A DNA stretch of 64,000 nt from Aureimonas sp. SK2 (GTDB lineage: Bacteria; Pseudomonadota; Alphaproteobacteria; Rhizobiales; Rhizobiaceae): assembly GCF_029813115.1 (NCBI RefSeq), contig NZ_JAPZDS010000002.1, positions 186,001 to 250,000 on the forward strand, in the 5' to 3' direction. Positions 47,133-56,337 of the stretch are shown piece by piece. Under the pieces are notes generated by a model. It did no database searches. It worked only from the letters and a program-made list of their open reading frames with translations, and was not told where the DNA came from. Every line of letters starts with the position of its first letter. Position 1 is the stretch's first letter. The translations under genes and the position numbers were made by a program.

Positions 47133-48824
47133 ATGGCCAATCGCCCGCGCCGCCCCCGACCAGGCGGCAGACCGGAAACCATCATCGACGGCGAAGCCGA
47201 GCGGATCGATGCGGCCGGCGGAACCGAAGGCGGTGGCACGGACGCCGAGCGCGCGGCGGTGGAGCCGGGTTTCTCGTCCGATACGGCGACGGGCGGCGAG
47301 GCGGTGGTGAGCGGCGGCGCGGCCTCCTCCGACGACCGCGAGCCGGGTCGCGAGGATGCCCTGACGCAGGCCGGCGACGCCGATGAAGCAGCGCGCGTCC
47401 ACGAGGCGGTGGCCGGGCCTCTGCCCGAGGGCGGCGACAGCGTCGATCCCGCCGCAGGCGCGCCGTTGCCGGCGGGTGCCGACCGTGCCGACACGCCCTT
47501 GGCGTCGGGCGACGAGACCCGGCCGGCCGAGACCCCGGCGGCAGAGTTCGCCCGCGAGGAGGGTTTCGTGCCCGCCGATGCGACGGCCGCCGAGCCGTCG
47601 CGGCCCCATCTCGGCGAGTTCGAGGACGACGAGACCGTCCATCCTCAGGCGGAGGCCGCGCGGACGCAGACCTCCGTTCCTGACGGAAGCCCTTATCTTG
47701 CCGGCCATTCGTCCGAGCCGCGCGGCGGTCCGGGCTTCGGCGCGCTTCTGGGCGCCGGGGCACTCGGCGCCGCGATCGCCCTGCTTCTCGGCGGCACGGC
47801 GCTCTACGGCGGCATCCTGCCGCCGCCCGGCCGGCAGGAGCCGGTCCAGACACAGCAGTTCGCCCAAGCCGGCGACGTGCAGCAGCTCCGCAGCGACCTC
47901 GACCAGGTGCGCGGCACGGTGGAGCAGGTCCAGTCGGCCCAGGCCGCCGGCGGCGCCGGATCGGGCACGGTGTCGACCGCCGAGTTCACCCAGCTCACCG
48001 ACCGCGTGACGGCCAACGAGCGCGCGATCCAGAGCAGCGGCACCTCCACCGGCGACGCGGCGGCCACCGCGAACACCGCCAACGAGGCGGCGACGGCCGC
48101 CCGTGACACGGCGGCGGAGGCCCAGACCGCCGCCAGTGCCGCACGCGACACGGCGAACGCCGCCCAGGCTGCGGCCGAAGAGGCGCGCGCAGGCGTCTCG
48201 GCCGCCCAGCAGGCCGCCCAGAACGCGCAGAGCGCCGCCAACGAGGCGCGTTCGGCGATCGACGGTTTCGGCGAGCGCCTTTCCGCGATCGAGGAGGCCA
48301 ACCGCCAGGCCGCCGTCGCCTTGTCGGCGGCGGGCCTGAAGTCGGCGATCGACCGGGGCACGCCCTTCATGTCGGAGCTCGAGACCTTCGCCAAGGCGTC
48401 GGGCGATGCGTCGGCGGTCGACCCCTTGCGCAACTTTGCCGCGTCCGGAGTCCCGACGCCGTCGGCCCTCGTCGCCCGCTGGCCGGAGGCGGAGGGAGCG
48501 ATCCTCGACGCCGTGCGGCCCGAGGTCTCCAACGAGGACGTCGGCACGCAGGTCCTGTCGGGGCTGCGCTCGCTGGTGCAGGTGCGGCCGGCCGGATCGA
48601 GCGTCGCACCGGACGCGCCGGGGCCGCAGGCGGCCGTCGCGCGCATGGACGCGGCCGTCTCGTCCGGCGACTACGCCGCCTGGCTCGCCGAATGGGACAA
48701 GCTGCCCGAGGCCGCCAAGACCGCGTCGAAGGACTTTGCCGACGACGTGCGGGCGCGCGTCGAGGCCGACCGCCTGATCCAGGACACGATCAACCGCGCC
48801 GTCGGCGCCTCCTCGCAGGGCTGA
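47133..48824 (+). CDS. mic60: Mitofilin/Mic60-like inner-membrane protein
   Basis: A 563-residue protein with a long acidic Ala/Pro-rich cytoplasmic N-terminus (1-190), one transmembrane helix (FGALLGAGALGAAIALLLGG), an extended Ala-rich coiled coil (about 240-390) and a C-terminal mitofilin-type domain. Its place between hemD and hemY identifies it as the alphaproteobacterial Mic60 homologue, which shapes intracytoplasmic membranes and contacts the outer-membrane BamA machinery. I start at ATG 47133, preceded by GAGGAG; the frame opens at 46752 inside hemD. The sequence is low-complexity, so only the architecture and synteny are strong evidence. Confidence 0.82.
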   Translation: MANRPRRPRPGGRPETIIDGEAERIDAAGGTEGGGTDAERAAVEPGFSSDTATGGEAVVSGGAASSDDREPGREDALTQAGDADEAARVHEAVAGPLPEGGDSVDPAAGAPLPAGADRADTPLASGDETRPAETPAAEFAREEGFVPADATAAEPSRPHLGEFEDDETVHPQAEAARTQTSVPDGSPYLAGHSSEPRGGPGFGALLGAGALGAAIALLLGGTALYGGILPPPGRQEPVQTQQFAQAGDVQQLRSDLDQVRGTVEQVQSAQAAGGAGSGTVSTAEFTQLTDRVTANERAIQSSGTSTGDAAATANTANEAATAARDTAAEAQTAASAARDTANAAQAAAEEARAGVSAAQQAAQNAQSAANEARSAIDGFGERLSAIEEANRQAAVALSAAGLKSAIDRGTPFMSELETFAKASGDASAVDPLRNFAASGVPTPSALVARWPEAEGAILDAVRPEVSNEDVGTQVLSGLRSLVQVRPAGSSVAPDAPGPQAAVARMDAAVSSGDYAAWLAEWDKLPEAAKTASKDFADDVRARVEADRLIQDTINRAVGASSQG

Positions 48825-48825
48825 C

Positions 48826-50229
48826 ATGCTGGCCATCCTCGCCTTCTTCCTCGTCGTCCTGGCCGCCGGCCTCGGCTTCGCCTGGCTCGCCGACCATCCC
48901 GGAACCGTGTCGCTGATCTGGCAGGGTCAGGAGGTCGGCACGAGCTTCACCGTCTTCGTGGTGCTGCAGATCGCGCTCGTGGTGGCGGCGATCCTTCTGT
49001 TCTGGCTGGTGCGCGGATTCTTCAAAGCGCCCGAGCGCATGTCGCGCTTCTTCTCCACGCGCCGCCGCGACAAGGGCTATCGCGCCCTCTCGTCCGGCAT
49101 CATCGCCGTGGGCGCGGGCGATGCGGTGACCGCCCGGCGGATGACCAAGCAGGCCGCCAAGCTCCTGCCCGGCCGCTCCGAGCCGATGCTGCGCTTTCTC
49201 GACGCGCAGACCGCGCTGATCGAGGGCGACAACGGGCGCGCCCGCGCGATCTTCGAGGAACTGGAGGCGCAGCCCGAGACCCGTCTCGTCGGCCTGCGCG
49301 GCCTCTATCTCGAGGCCGAGCGCCTCGGCGACCGCGCCGCCGCCCGCAACTATGCCGAACGCGCATCGCGCATCGCCCCCCATGTCGGCTGGGCCGGCGG
49401 GGCCGTGCTCGACCTGAAGGCCGCACAGGGCGATTACGAGGGCGCGCTCGCCATTCTCGAGGCGCAGCGCGATTCGCGCCTGATCGACAAGGTCGAAAGC
49501 CGCCGCCTGCGCGCCGTGCTCCTGACCGGGCGGGCGCAAGGCATGGCCGACGCCCATCCCGCCGGTGCGCGGACCCTGGCGCGCGAGGCGCAGAAGCTCG
49601 CGCCCGATCTCGTGCCGGCCGCGCTGATCGCCGCCCGCGCCTCCATCCGGCTCGACGACTGGAAGTCGGCGAGCAAGATCCTGGAATCCGCTTGGAAGGT
49701 GGAGCCGCATCCGCAGGTCGGGGCGCTCTACGTCCATGCCCGGTCCTTCGACGGGGTGGAGGAGCGCCTGAAGCGCGCCCGCACGCTGGCCGCGATGCAT
49801 CCCGGCCACGTGGAATCACGCCTCGTCGTCGCCCATGCGGCGCTGGACGCGCGGGACTTCACGACCGCCCGTGCCGAGGCCATGGCGGCGGCCGAGGCGG
49901 CTCCGCGCGAATCGACCTATCTGCTTCTGGCCGATATCGAGGACGCCGATTCGGGCAACGAGGCGCTGGTCCGCCAGTGGATGAGCCGCGCGCTGAACGC
50001 GCCCAAGGATCCCGCCTGGGCGGCCGACGGCGTGACCAGCCCCGAATGGTCGGCGGTCTCGCCGGTGACCGGGCGGATCGACGCGTTCCGCTGGGTCGCG
50101 CCCGCCGCCCCGCCGCAGGTCCGCACCCTGTCCGAGCCCGGCTCGGCCCGGTCCATCGCCGGCAGCGGCTCCAGCGAGATGCAGGCGCCGCCCCGCACGG
50201 AGCCGGCAGCCCCGAACCCCGCCCTCTGA
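48826..50229 (+). CDS. hemY: HemY-like TPR membrane protein
   Basis: A 467-residue inner-membrane protein with two N-terminal helices (MLAILAFFLVVLAAGLGFAW and VVLQIALVVAAILLFWLVRG) and the HemY_N domain. Tetratricopeptide-like helical repeats span about 90-390, and the tail is Pro/Ala-rich and disordered. It starts one base after the mic60 stop. HemY lies in heme operons across Proteobacteria, but its function is unsettled; it is not the Gram-positive HemY oxidase. Confidence 0.9.
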   Translation: MLAILAFFLVVLAAGLGFAWLADHPGTVSLIWQGQEVGTSFTVFVVLQIALVVAAILLFWLVRGFFKAPERMSRFFSTRRRDKGYRALSSGIIAVGAGDAVTARRMTKQAAKLLPGRSEPMLRFLDAQTALIEGDNGRARAIFEELEAQPETRLVGLRGLYLEAERLGDRAAARNYAERASRIAPHVGWAGGAVLDLKAAQGDYEGALAILEAQRDSRLIDKVESRRLRAVLLTGRAQGMADAHPAGARTLAREAQKLAPDLVPAALIAARASIRLDDWKSASKILESAWKVEPHPQVGALYVHARSFDGVEERLKRARTLAAMHPGHVESRLVVAHAALDARDFTTARAEAMAAAEAAPRESTYLLLADIEDADSGNEALVRQWMSRALNAPKDPAWAADGVTSPEWSAVSPVTGRIDAFRWVAPAAPPQVRTLSEPGSARSIAGSGSSEMQAPPRTEPAAPNPAL

Positions 50230-50260
50230 CACCGTTGCCAGCCCGGACCGGACCCTTTCC

Positions 50261-50725
50261 ATGCTCGAAGGCCTGAAGGACTTCTTCGCCACGCTGACGG
50301 GCGGTTCCTCCGCCCGGCCCGACACCGACGACGTGCGCGTGGCGGCCGCCGCGCTCCTGTTCCACGTGACGGAGGCGGACGGATCGGCGAGCGAGCTGGA
50401 GATCGAGACGCTGCGCCGGGTGCTTGCCGCCGAATACGACCTCGACGCCGCGACCGCACGGCGCATCGAGGCGGCCGGAGAGGCGGCCGACGCCGAGGCG
50501 GTGGACCTCTACCGCTTCACCAGCGTCCTCATGCGCCACCTGAGCGAGGCCGAGCGGATACGCTTCGTCGAGCTTCTCTGGCGCGTCGTCTTCGTGGACG
50601 GTGCCGTGCACGAGCTGGAGGACAACGTGGTCTGGCGCATCGCCGAGCTTCTCGGCGTGTCGACGCGCGACCGGATGCAGGGCAAACACGAGGCGATGCA
50701 CGGGGCGGGGAGCATCGGGGCTTGA
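50261..50725 (+). CDS. TerB-like (tellurite resistance domain) protein
   Basis: A 154-residue all-helical protein of the TerB-like family. The pattern VAAAALLFHVTEADGSASELEIETLRRVL followed by FVELLWRVVFVDGAVHELEDNVV contains the paired acidic metal-binding sites typical of the fold (ADG and VDG with downstream Glu). No other ter genes are present, so a role in tellurite resistance is not implied. Its stop overlaps the start of the next gene (TTGA). Confidence 0.85.
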   Translation: MLEGLKDFFATLTGGSSARPDTDDVRVAAAALLFHVTEADGSASELEIETLRRVLAAEYDLDAATARRIEAAGEAADAEAVDLYRFTSVLMRHLSEAERIRFVELLWRVVFVDGAVHELEDNVVWRIAELLGVSTRDRMQGKHEAMHGAGSIGA

Positions 50726-51489
50726 ACCCGGAGGGCCTCGGCGCCGTTCCGGGCGCCGCCGCTCCGCCCCGCTTCCGGCTGCACGGAGCGGACGATCCGC
50801 GACCGGTGCTGGTGGTCCTCCACCAGGAGACCTCGACGCCCGGCCGCGTCGGCCAGGTGCTGGAGGCGGCGGGCGTCAGGATCGACGTGCGCCGGCCGGT
50901 GCTGGGCGAGCGCCTTCCGGAAACGCTGGAGAACCATCGCGGCGCGATCCTGTTCGGCGGCCCGCCGAGCGCCAACGACCCCGACCCGCACCTGCGCCAG
51001 GAGATCGACTGGCTCGACGTGCCGCTCCGCGAGAACCGGCCGTTCCTCGGCATCTGCCTCGGCGCGCAGATGCTGTCCAAGCATCTCGGCGGCCAGGTCG
51101 CCCCGCATGCCGAGGGCCTCGTCGAGGTCGGCTACTATCCGATCGAGGCGACGGAGGCGGGGCGGGCGCTCGTCGGGTCCTGGCCGTCCATGGTCTACCA
51201 GTGGCACCGCGAGGGCTTCACCCTGCCGTCCGGCGCGACGCTGCTGGCCACCGGCGACCGGTTCCCGAATCAGGCGATGCGCTACGGCGACAACGCCTAT
51301 GGCGTTCAGTTCCACGCCGAGCTCACGCTCGCCATGATGCACCGCTGGACGACGCGCGGCCACGCCCGCCTGTCGCTGCCGGGGGCACAGGCGCGCCGCG
51401 AGCACTTCACCGGGCGTGCGATCTTCGACGCGCCGGTGAAGCGGTGGCTGGGTGACTTCCTGGCTCTGATCTTCGGCCGCCGGGACTGA
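50722..51489 (+). CDS. Class I glutamine amidotransferase
   Basis: A 255-residue GATase1 domain protein of the stand-alone GMP-synthase-like group. The nucleophile Cys lies in FLGICLGAQML, the oxyanion strand in ILFGGPPSAND, and the His-Glu pair in YGVQFHAELT. The best start is TTG 50722, which overlaps the TerB stop by 4 bases with GGGGAGCATCGGGG upstream; a later GTG would delete the N-terminal strand. Such enzymes hydrolyse glutamine or gamma-glutamyl compounds; the acceptor is unknown. Confidence 0.85.
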   Translation: MNPEGLGAVPGAAAPPRFRLHGADDPRPVLVVLHQETSTPGRVGQVLEAAGVRIDVRRPVLGERLPETLENHRGAILFGGPPSANDPDPHLRQEIDWLDVPLRENRPFLGICLGAQMLSKHLGGQVAPHAEGLVEVGYYPIEATEAGRALVGSWPSMVYQWHREGFTLPSGATLLATGDRFPNQAMRYGDNAYGVQFHAELTLAMMHRWTTRGHARLSLPGAQARREHFTGRAIFDAPVKRWLGDFLALIFGRRD

Positions 51490-51590
51490 TCCGGAACCCC
51501 GCCTCGCGAAAGCTCCTCCCGCTATGCACCATGGGACGGCCGGCGCGTGTCCGGCCCCATCGCATGCCTGGGACGCGGACGGGAAACCTC

Positions 51591-53039
51591 ATGCAACGCA
51601 CCGACTTGATCGTGATCGGCAGCGGCCCCTCGGGCCGGCGCGCCGCCATCCAGGCCGCCAAGCTCGGCCGGCAGGTGCTCGTCGTGGAAAGCCAGACGCG
51701 CGTCGGCGGCGTGTCCGTCCACACCGGCACCATCCCGTCCAAGACCATGCGCGAGACGGTGCTCAACCTGTCGGGCTGGCGCGAGCGCGGCTTCTACGGG
51801 CGCGCCTACCGGGTCAAGCAGGACATCACCAGCGCCGACATCCAGGCCCGCATGGTGAAGACGCTGGAGCACGAGGTGGACGTGCTCGACCACCAGTTCG
51901 CCCGCAACGGCGTGAAGATCCTGCATGGCCGCGCGGCTTTCCGCTCCGCCCACGAGCTGGACGTCACGCTGCCTTCGGGCGAGGTGCGGACCCTGGCCGG
52001 CGACAGGATCCTGATCGCGGTCGGCACGCGCCCCTTCCGGCCGGACTACGTGCCCTTCAACGGCACCAACGTCTTCGATTCCGACGAGATCGTTGAGATT
52101 CCGAAGCTGCCGCGTTCGCTCACCGTGATCGGGGCGGGCGTGATCGGCGTCGAATACGCCACGATCTTCTCCGCCCTCGAAGTGCAGGTGACGCTGATCG
52201 AGCCGCGCGCGAGCTTCCTCGACTTCGTGGACAAGGAGCTGATGGAGGAGTTCGTCCACGACCTGCGCGACCGCAACGTGGCGCTGCGCCTCGGCGCGGA
52301 GGTGACCAAGATCGCCTTCGACGGCACGGGGCGCCCCGTCTGCAGCCTGGCGACGGGCCGGGACGTGGCCAGCGACATCCTCCTGTTCGCGGCCGGGCGC
52401 ATGGGCGCGACGGACGGGCTGAACCTCGAAGCCGCCGGCCTGACCGCCGACCATCGCGGCCGCATCACCGTCGACGGTCGAACGCTCCAGACCGCCGTGC
52501 CCCACATCTATGCCGCCGGCGACGTGATCGGCTTTCCGAGCCTCGCCTCCACCTCGATGGAGCAGGGCCGGATCGCCGCCTGCCACGCCTTCGGCGCGCC
52601 GACCCCGCCGACACCCGAGTTCTTTCCCTACGGCATCTATTCCGTGCCGGAGATCTCGACCGTGGGCATGAGCGAGGAGGAGGTGCGCAAGAAGGGCATT
52701 CCCTACGAATGCGGGATCGCGCGATTCCGCGAAACCTCGCGCGGCCACATCATGGGCCTCCAGAGCGGCATGATGAAGATGATCTTCTCCAAGAAGACGC
52801 GCCGGCTGCTCGGCGTCCACATCGTCGGCGAAGGCGCCACGGAACTGATCCATATCGGCCAGGCCGTGCTCAACCTTAAGGGCACGATCGACTATTTCCT
52901 GGAGAACACCTTCAACTACCCGACGCTCGCCGAGGCCTACAAGATCGCCTCGCTGGACGCCTGGAACCGCGCCTTCGCACCCCTGCCGGGCGCGGTGCCG
53001 GTGGCGGCGCCCGAAGGCGCCGGCGAGGCGGTGGAGTAG
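51591..53039 (+). CDS. sthA: Soluble pyridine nucleotide transhydrogenase SthA
   Basis: A 482-residue FAD flavoprotein that moves electrons between NADPH and NAD+ in the cytoplasm. FAD motif VIGSGPSGRRAAIQAAKLG is at the N-terminus, the NAD motif is VIGAGVIGVEYATIF, and IYAAGDVIGFPSLASTS follows. The active-site region reads VGGVSVHTGTIPSKT, lacking the Cys pair of disulfide reductases, which identifies SthA. I start at ATG 51591 with GGGAAA upstream; the frame reaches 51531. It converges with the MFS gene, with a 6-bp gap. Confidence 0.93.
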   Translation: MQRTDLIVIGSGPSGRRAAIQAAKLGRQVLVVESQTRVGGVSVHTGTIPSKTMRETVLNLSGWRERGFYGRAYRVKQDITSADIQARMVKTLEHEVDVLDHQFARNGVKILHGRAAFRSAHELDVTLPSGEVRTLAGDRILIAVGTRPFRPDYVPFNGTNVFDSDEIVEIPKLPRSLTVIGAGVIGVEYATIFSALEVQVTLIEPRASFLDFVDKELMEEFVHDLRDRNVALRLGAEVTKIAFDGTGRPVCSLATGRDVASDILLFAAGRMGATDGLNLEAAGLTADHRGRITVDGRTLQTAVPHIYAAGDVIGFPSLASTSMEQGRIAACHAFGAPTPPTPEFFPYGIYSVPEISTVGMSEEEVRKKGIPYECGIARFRETSRGHIMGLQSGMMKMIFSKKTRRLLGVHIVGEGATELIHIGQAVLNLKGTIDYFLENTFNYPTLAEAYKIASLDAWNRAFAPLPGAVPVAAPEGAGEAVE

Positions 53040-53045
53040 GTTGCC

Positions 53046-54314
53046 CTATTCGCGCGCGGCAAGGCTGCGCGCGCGCCGAAGCTGCGGGAACATCGCGGCC
53101 CAGAGGCCGGCGATCGCCACCGTGCAGGCGCCGCCGATGACGGTGGCGGGCACCGCGCCGACGAAGGACGCCATGACCCCGGCGCGGAACTCGCCGAGTT
53201 CGTTGGAGGCGCCGACGAAGATGCCGTTCACCGCGTTGACGCGGCCGCGCACGTCGTCCGGCGTCCAGAGCTGCAGCAGGATCTCGCGGATATAGACGGA
53301 GATCATGTCGGAGGCGCCCATCAGCATCAGCGCGGCGACCGAGAGCCAGGGCGAGGTGGACAGGCCGAACAGCATGGTGAAGGCGCCGAACAGGGCGACG
53401 AAGGCGAACATCACGAGACCCGCATGGTCCTTGACCGGGTGGGCGGCCAGCCAGATCGCGGTGAGGATCGCCCCGACGCCCGGCGCCGCGCGCAGAAGCC
53501 CGAGGCCGAACTCGTCGACCTGGAGGATGTCGCGGGCGAAGACCGGCATCAGCGCCACCGCTCCGCCGAGCAGCACGGCGAAGAGGTCGAGCGAGATGGC
53601 GCCCAGCACGATCTTCTCGCTCCAGATGTAGCGAAAGCCCGCCAGCACCGTCCGGAGGCTCGCCGGCTCGCGGCTGGTGCGTTGCGACGGGGCGGGGACG
53701 GAGGCGATCAGGACGCCGGCCACGACGAAGAGCGCCAGCGCGACGGAATAGGAGAGGTGCGGGGACAGGCCGTAGAGAAGGCCGCCCGCAACAGGCCCGA
53801 CGATGGAGGCGATCTGCCAGGACGAGGAGTTCCAGGCGATGGCGTTGGCCAGCTCGTCCTTGGACACGAGGTTCACCACCAGCGACGAGGCCGCCGGGCC
53901 GAAGAAGGCCCGCGCCACGCCGAAGAGCACGAGAACGGCGAAGACGGGCGCCGGCGAGACGAGGCCTTGATAGGTGAGGGCGAGGAGCACGCCCGCGCCG
54001 AGGGCCTGGACGCCGATCGCCACCGCCATGATGTGGCGGCGTGAGTAGCGGTCGGCCACCGTGCCGGTGACGAAGACGAGAAGCAGGGCGGGCAGGAACT
54101 GCGACAGGCCGATCAGGCCGAGGTCGAGCGGGTCGCGCGTCAGGTCGTAGATCTGCCAGCCGACCGAGACCGCCACGACCTGGACCGCGAAGGCGGCCAG
54201 GAACCGGGCCAGCCAGTAGCGCAGGAAGCGCGAGTTACGAAAGGCGGCGAACCGGTCCTCCGCGGGCGTCTCGACGGGAGGCTCGGCTTCGGACGTGCGC
54301 GGATCGTCGGTCAT
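53046..54314 (-). CDS. MFS transporter, EntS-like (MFS_3 type)
   Basis: A 422-residue major facilitator with 12 predicted helices. VTGTVADRYSRRHIMA is the loop 2-3 signature, and PAASSLVVNLVSKDELANAIAWNSS is typical of the EntS/MFS_3 group of siderophore and drug exporters. I start at ATG 54314 (GGAG upstream); ATGs at 54356 and 54365 lack a ribosome-binding site and the former abuts the tRNA gene. The substrate is unknown. Confidence 0.88.
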   Translation of the reverse strand: MTDDPRTSEAEPPVETPAEDRFAAFRNSRFLRYWLARFLAAFAVQVVAVSVGWQIYDLTRDPLDLGLIGLSQFLPALLLVFVTGTVADRYSRRHIMAVAIGVQALGAGVLLALTYQGLVSPAPVFAVLVLFGVARAFFGPAASSLVVNLVSKDELANAIAWNSSSWQIASIVGPVAGGLLYGLSPHLSYSVALALFVVAGVLIASVPAPSQRTSREPASLRTVLAGFRYIWSEKIVLGAISLDLFAVLLGGAVALMPVFARDILQVDEFGLGLLRAAPGVGAILTAIWLAAHPVKDHAGLVMFAFVALFGAFTMLFGLSTSPWLSVAALMLMGASDMISVYIREILLQLWTPDDVRGRVNAVNGIFVGASNELGEFRAGVMASFVGAVPATVIGGACTVAIAGLWAAMFPQLRRARSLAARE

Positions 54315-54375
54315 GGCTTCGCTCCGGACCGGAAGGCCGGCCCGCTCGTCTGCCATGGGTCGCAAGGGGAGAAAA

Positions 54376-54451
<76 letters not shown>

Positions 54452-54640
54452 GTCCACCAGTGCGCGGCATTTAGGATAGGGCCGGGCGGCCTGTCAAGCG
54501 CGATATCGGGCCGCGTTCACGAAGCCGTTTGGCTGCGGGCCGCGCTGGCATTCGTTAGGGAAATCCCCATCTCGTCGTGCAAGCCTCGCGCCACGATTCC
54601 ATCGGCCAGAGAGCCGCAACCGAAAAGGCCGCCGTCCGAC

Positions 54641-54943
54641 ATGCTCGCCGTCATCCAAGTCGTCCTTCTGATCCTCAACATCCTGTGGTGGATCATCATC
54701 GCGTCGGCGATCCTGTCCTGGCTCTTCGCCTTCAACATCGTCAATCCGCGCAACCAGTTCGTCTCCGTGATCGGCGACTTCCTGTACCGGATGACGGAGC
54801 CGCTCTACCGGCCGATCCGCCGCGTCCTGCCCAATTTCGGCGGGCTCGACCTGTCGCCGCTGGTGGTGCTGCTGATCATCTTCTTCCTGCAGCAGATCAT
54901 CTACATCTACGTCATCCCGGCCGTGTACCGCGCCGGCATCTGA
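54641..54943 (+). CDS. YggT family membrane protein
   Basis: A 100-residue inner-membrane protein with two hydrophobic regions flanking a conserved loop. ILSWLFAFNIVNPRNQFV and MTEPLYRPIRRVLPNFGGLDLSP are the family signature (PF02325). It has been linked to osmotic tolerance and cell division in other organisms, but its role is unknown. It stands alone on the plus strand, convergent with the DUF3108 gene. Confidence 0.93.
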   Translation: MLAVIQVVLLILNILWWIIIASAILSWLFAFNIVNPRNQFVSVIGDFLYRMTEPLYRPIRRVLPNFGGLDLSPLVVLLIIFFLQQIIYIYVIPAVYRAGI

Positions 54944-54949
54944 CGCAGC

Positions 54950-55729
54950 CTACCGCTTGGCGAAGGTGGTCGCGGCCAGCGTCAGCGGCCCGACCTCCGT
55001 CGGGATGCGCACGCGAACCGGCGCATGGATGCCGGTGTCGCCGATCTCGGCGAAGACGAGGCGGATCACCTTGCCCTTCAGGAACGCCAGACCCTTGGAC
55101 GAGGTGCGGTAGCCGCTCACCGGCCGCACCGTCGTGGTGCAGACGCTCGCCTCGCCCTCGAACCCGTCGATGCGCACGGTCTCGGTGCCGGCCGGCGTGA
55201 GCGGCAGGTCGATGCGGCTCCAGCCGTCGAAGACCTTGAGCGTGCGCCGGCAGAGATCGGCGGGCGTGTCCGCCTTGATCATCAGCCCGCCGAGCGGGTC
55301 CACGACGTCGGCGAGCTGCGCCCGGCGGACGGGGACGAAGTCGGCGGGCGCGGGGTTTCGCGCCGGCGGCGCGACCCTGATCGCGGTCACGGAGCCCGCC
55401 CGCAGCGACAGGTCGCTGACCCAAGACTTGCCGTCGCTCGTATAGGCGAGCGCGTAGCGGTCGGCCAGAAGCCGGCGCCCGGCGATTCGCCCCGACACCG
55501 AGCTCGTGCCGCGCGTCGAGGAGACGAGTTCGGCAAGCCCGGCCGAGGACAGGGTGCCCTCGACCTTGAAGCGCGCGCCGTCGATCGTGGTGCGGAATTC
55601 CGCCCGGCCGACCGGCAGGCCGATCAGGGTGATCGCATAGGTCGTCTGCAGGGCGGGCGCCTCGGCTCCCGCCGGCGCGGCCGAAAGGAGGAGCGCGAGG
55701 GCGAGAAGGCCGGGCATGGCGTGGGGCAT
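54950..55729 (-). CDS. Exported DUF3108 domain protein
   Basis: A 259-residue periplasmic protein with a signal peptide ([20 protein letters not shown], cut after GAEA) and a DUF3108 beta-rich domain: [35 protein letters not shown] and VVDPLGGLM are characteristic. GGAGAAG precedes ATG 55729. A run of nine G (C on the minus strand) lies 12 bases before this start. The function of the family is unknown. Confidence 0.85.
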   Translation of the reverse strand: MPHAMPGLLALALLLSAAPAGAEAPALQTTYAITLIGLPVGRAEFRTTIDGARFKVEGTLSSAGLAELVSSTRGTSSVSGRIAGRRLLADRYALAYTSDGKSWVSDLSLRAGSVTAIRVAPPARNPAPADFVPVRRAQLADVVDPLGGLMIKADTPADLCRRTLKVFDGWSRIDLPLTPAGTETVRIDGFEGEASVCTTTVRPVSGYRTSSKGLAFLKGKVIRLVFAEIGDTGIHAPVRVRIPTEVGPLTLAATTFAKR

Positions 55730-55830
55730 GGGGCTTCTCCGGGGGGGGGCGCGGGACGGCGTGCGAGCCCGTTCTTTGCGCGCGAAGGCGGCGGGATCAA
55801 GTCCGGCGACAGCCGCGAGGGCCTTGCGGC

Positions 55831-55859
55831 TTGACGGGGCCGGCGCACGCCACTATAGG
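55831..55859 (+). promoter_or_regulatory. Probable sigma-70 promoter of rpmB
   Basis: TTGACG (55831-55836) and TATAGG (55854-55859) are separated by 17 bases, close to the consensus and well suited to a ribosomal-protein gene. It would give a leader of about 95 bases before the rpmB ATG at 55962. Confidence 0.6.
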
Positions 55860-55961
55860 GGCAGTCGATTTTCCGATCATGCCATGGGGTCGATGATCGC
55901 GCTGCCGTTCCGGCGGCGGCGCGCCCCGGAAGGCCGTATCGAACGTTTGAAAGGTGATCCC

Positions 55962-56261
55962 ATGTCACGCGCTTGCGAACTGACCGGCAAGGCCGTCCAG
56001 ACCGGCAACAACGTCAGCCACGCCAACAACAAGACCCGCCGTCGCTTTCTGCCGAACCTGTGCCAGGTGACGCTGATCTCCGACGCGCTCGGCCAGCGCT
56101 TCCGTCTGCGCATCTCGGCCCACGCGCTCCGCTCGGTCGAGCACCGCGGCGGCCTCGACGCCTTCCTCGCGAAGGCCGCCGAGCACGAGCTGTCGCAGAA
56201 GGCCCGCCTTCTGAAGCGCCAGATCGCCAAGAAGACCGCGACGACGGCCGAAGCCGCCTGA
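55962..56261 (+). CDS. rpmB: 50S ribosomal protein L28
   Basis: A 99-residue basic protein of the large ribosomal subunit. [20 protein letters not shown] and [14 protein letters not shown] are diagnostic. The ATG at 55962 follows GAAAGGTGATCCC. The upstream open frame from 55716 is not coding. A clear terminator follows, so it is transcribed alone. Confidence 0.97.
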   Translation: MSRACELTGKAVQTGNNVSHANNKTRRRFLPNLCQVTLISDALGQRFRLRISAHALRSVEHRGGLDAFLAKAAEHELSQKARLLKRQIAKKTATTAEAA

Positions 56262-56289
56262 GGCGCTTCGCCCAGCGATCCTTCGAAAG

Positions 56290-56312
56290 CGCCGCCCCTC
56301 GGGCGGCGTTTT
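56290..56312 (+). terminator. Rho-independent terminator of rpmB
   Basis: CGCCGCCC (56290-56297) pairs with GGGCGGCG (56301-56308) across a CTC loop and is followed by TTTT, 29 bases past the rpmB stop codon. It separates rpmB from the riboswitch-like element and the transporter gene. Confidence 0.88.
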
Positions 56313-56337
56313 CGCGTTTGCCCCTCGAAGCATCGAC

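Noticed and set aside
50261-50725. Tellurite resistance operon
   Set aside because: Only an isolated TerB-like domain is present; no terA, terC, terD or terZ neighbours.
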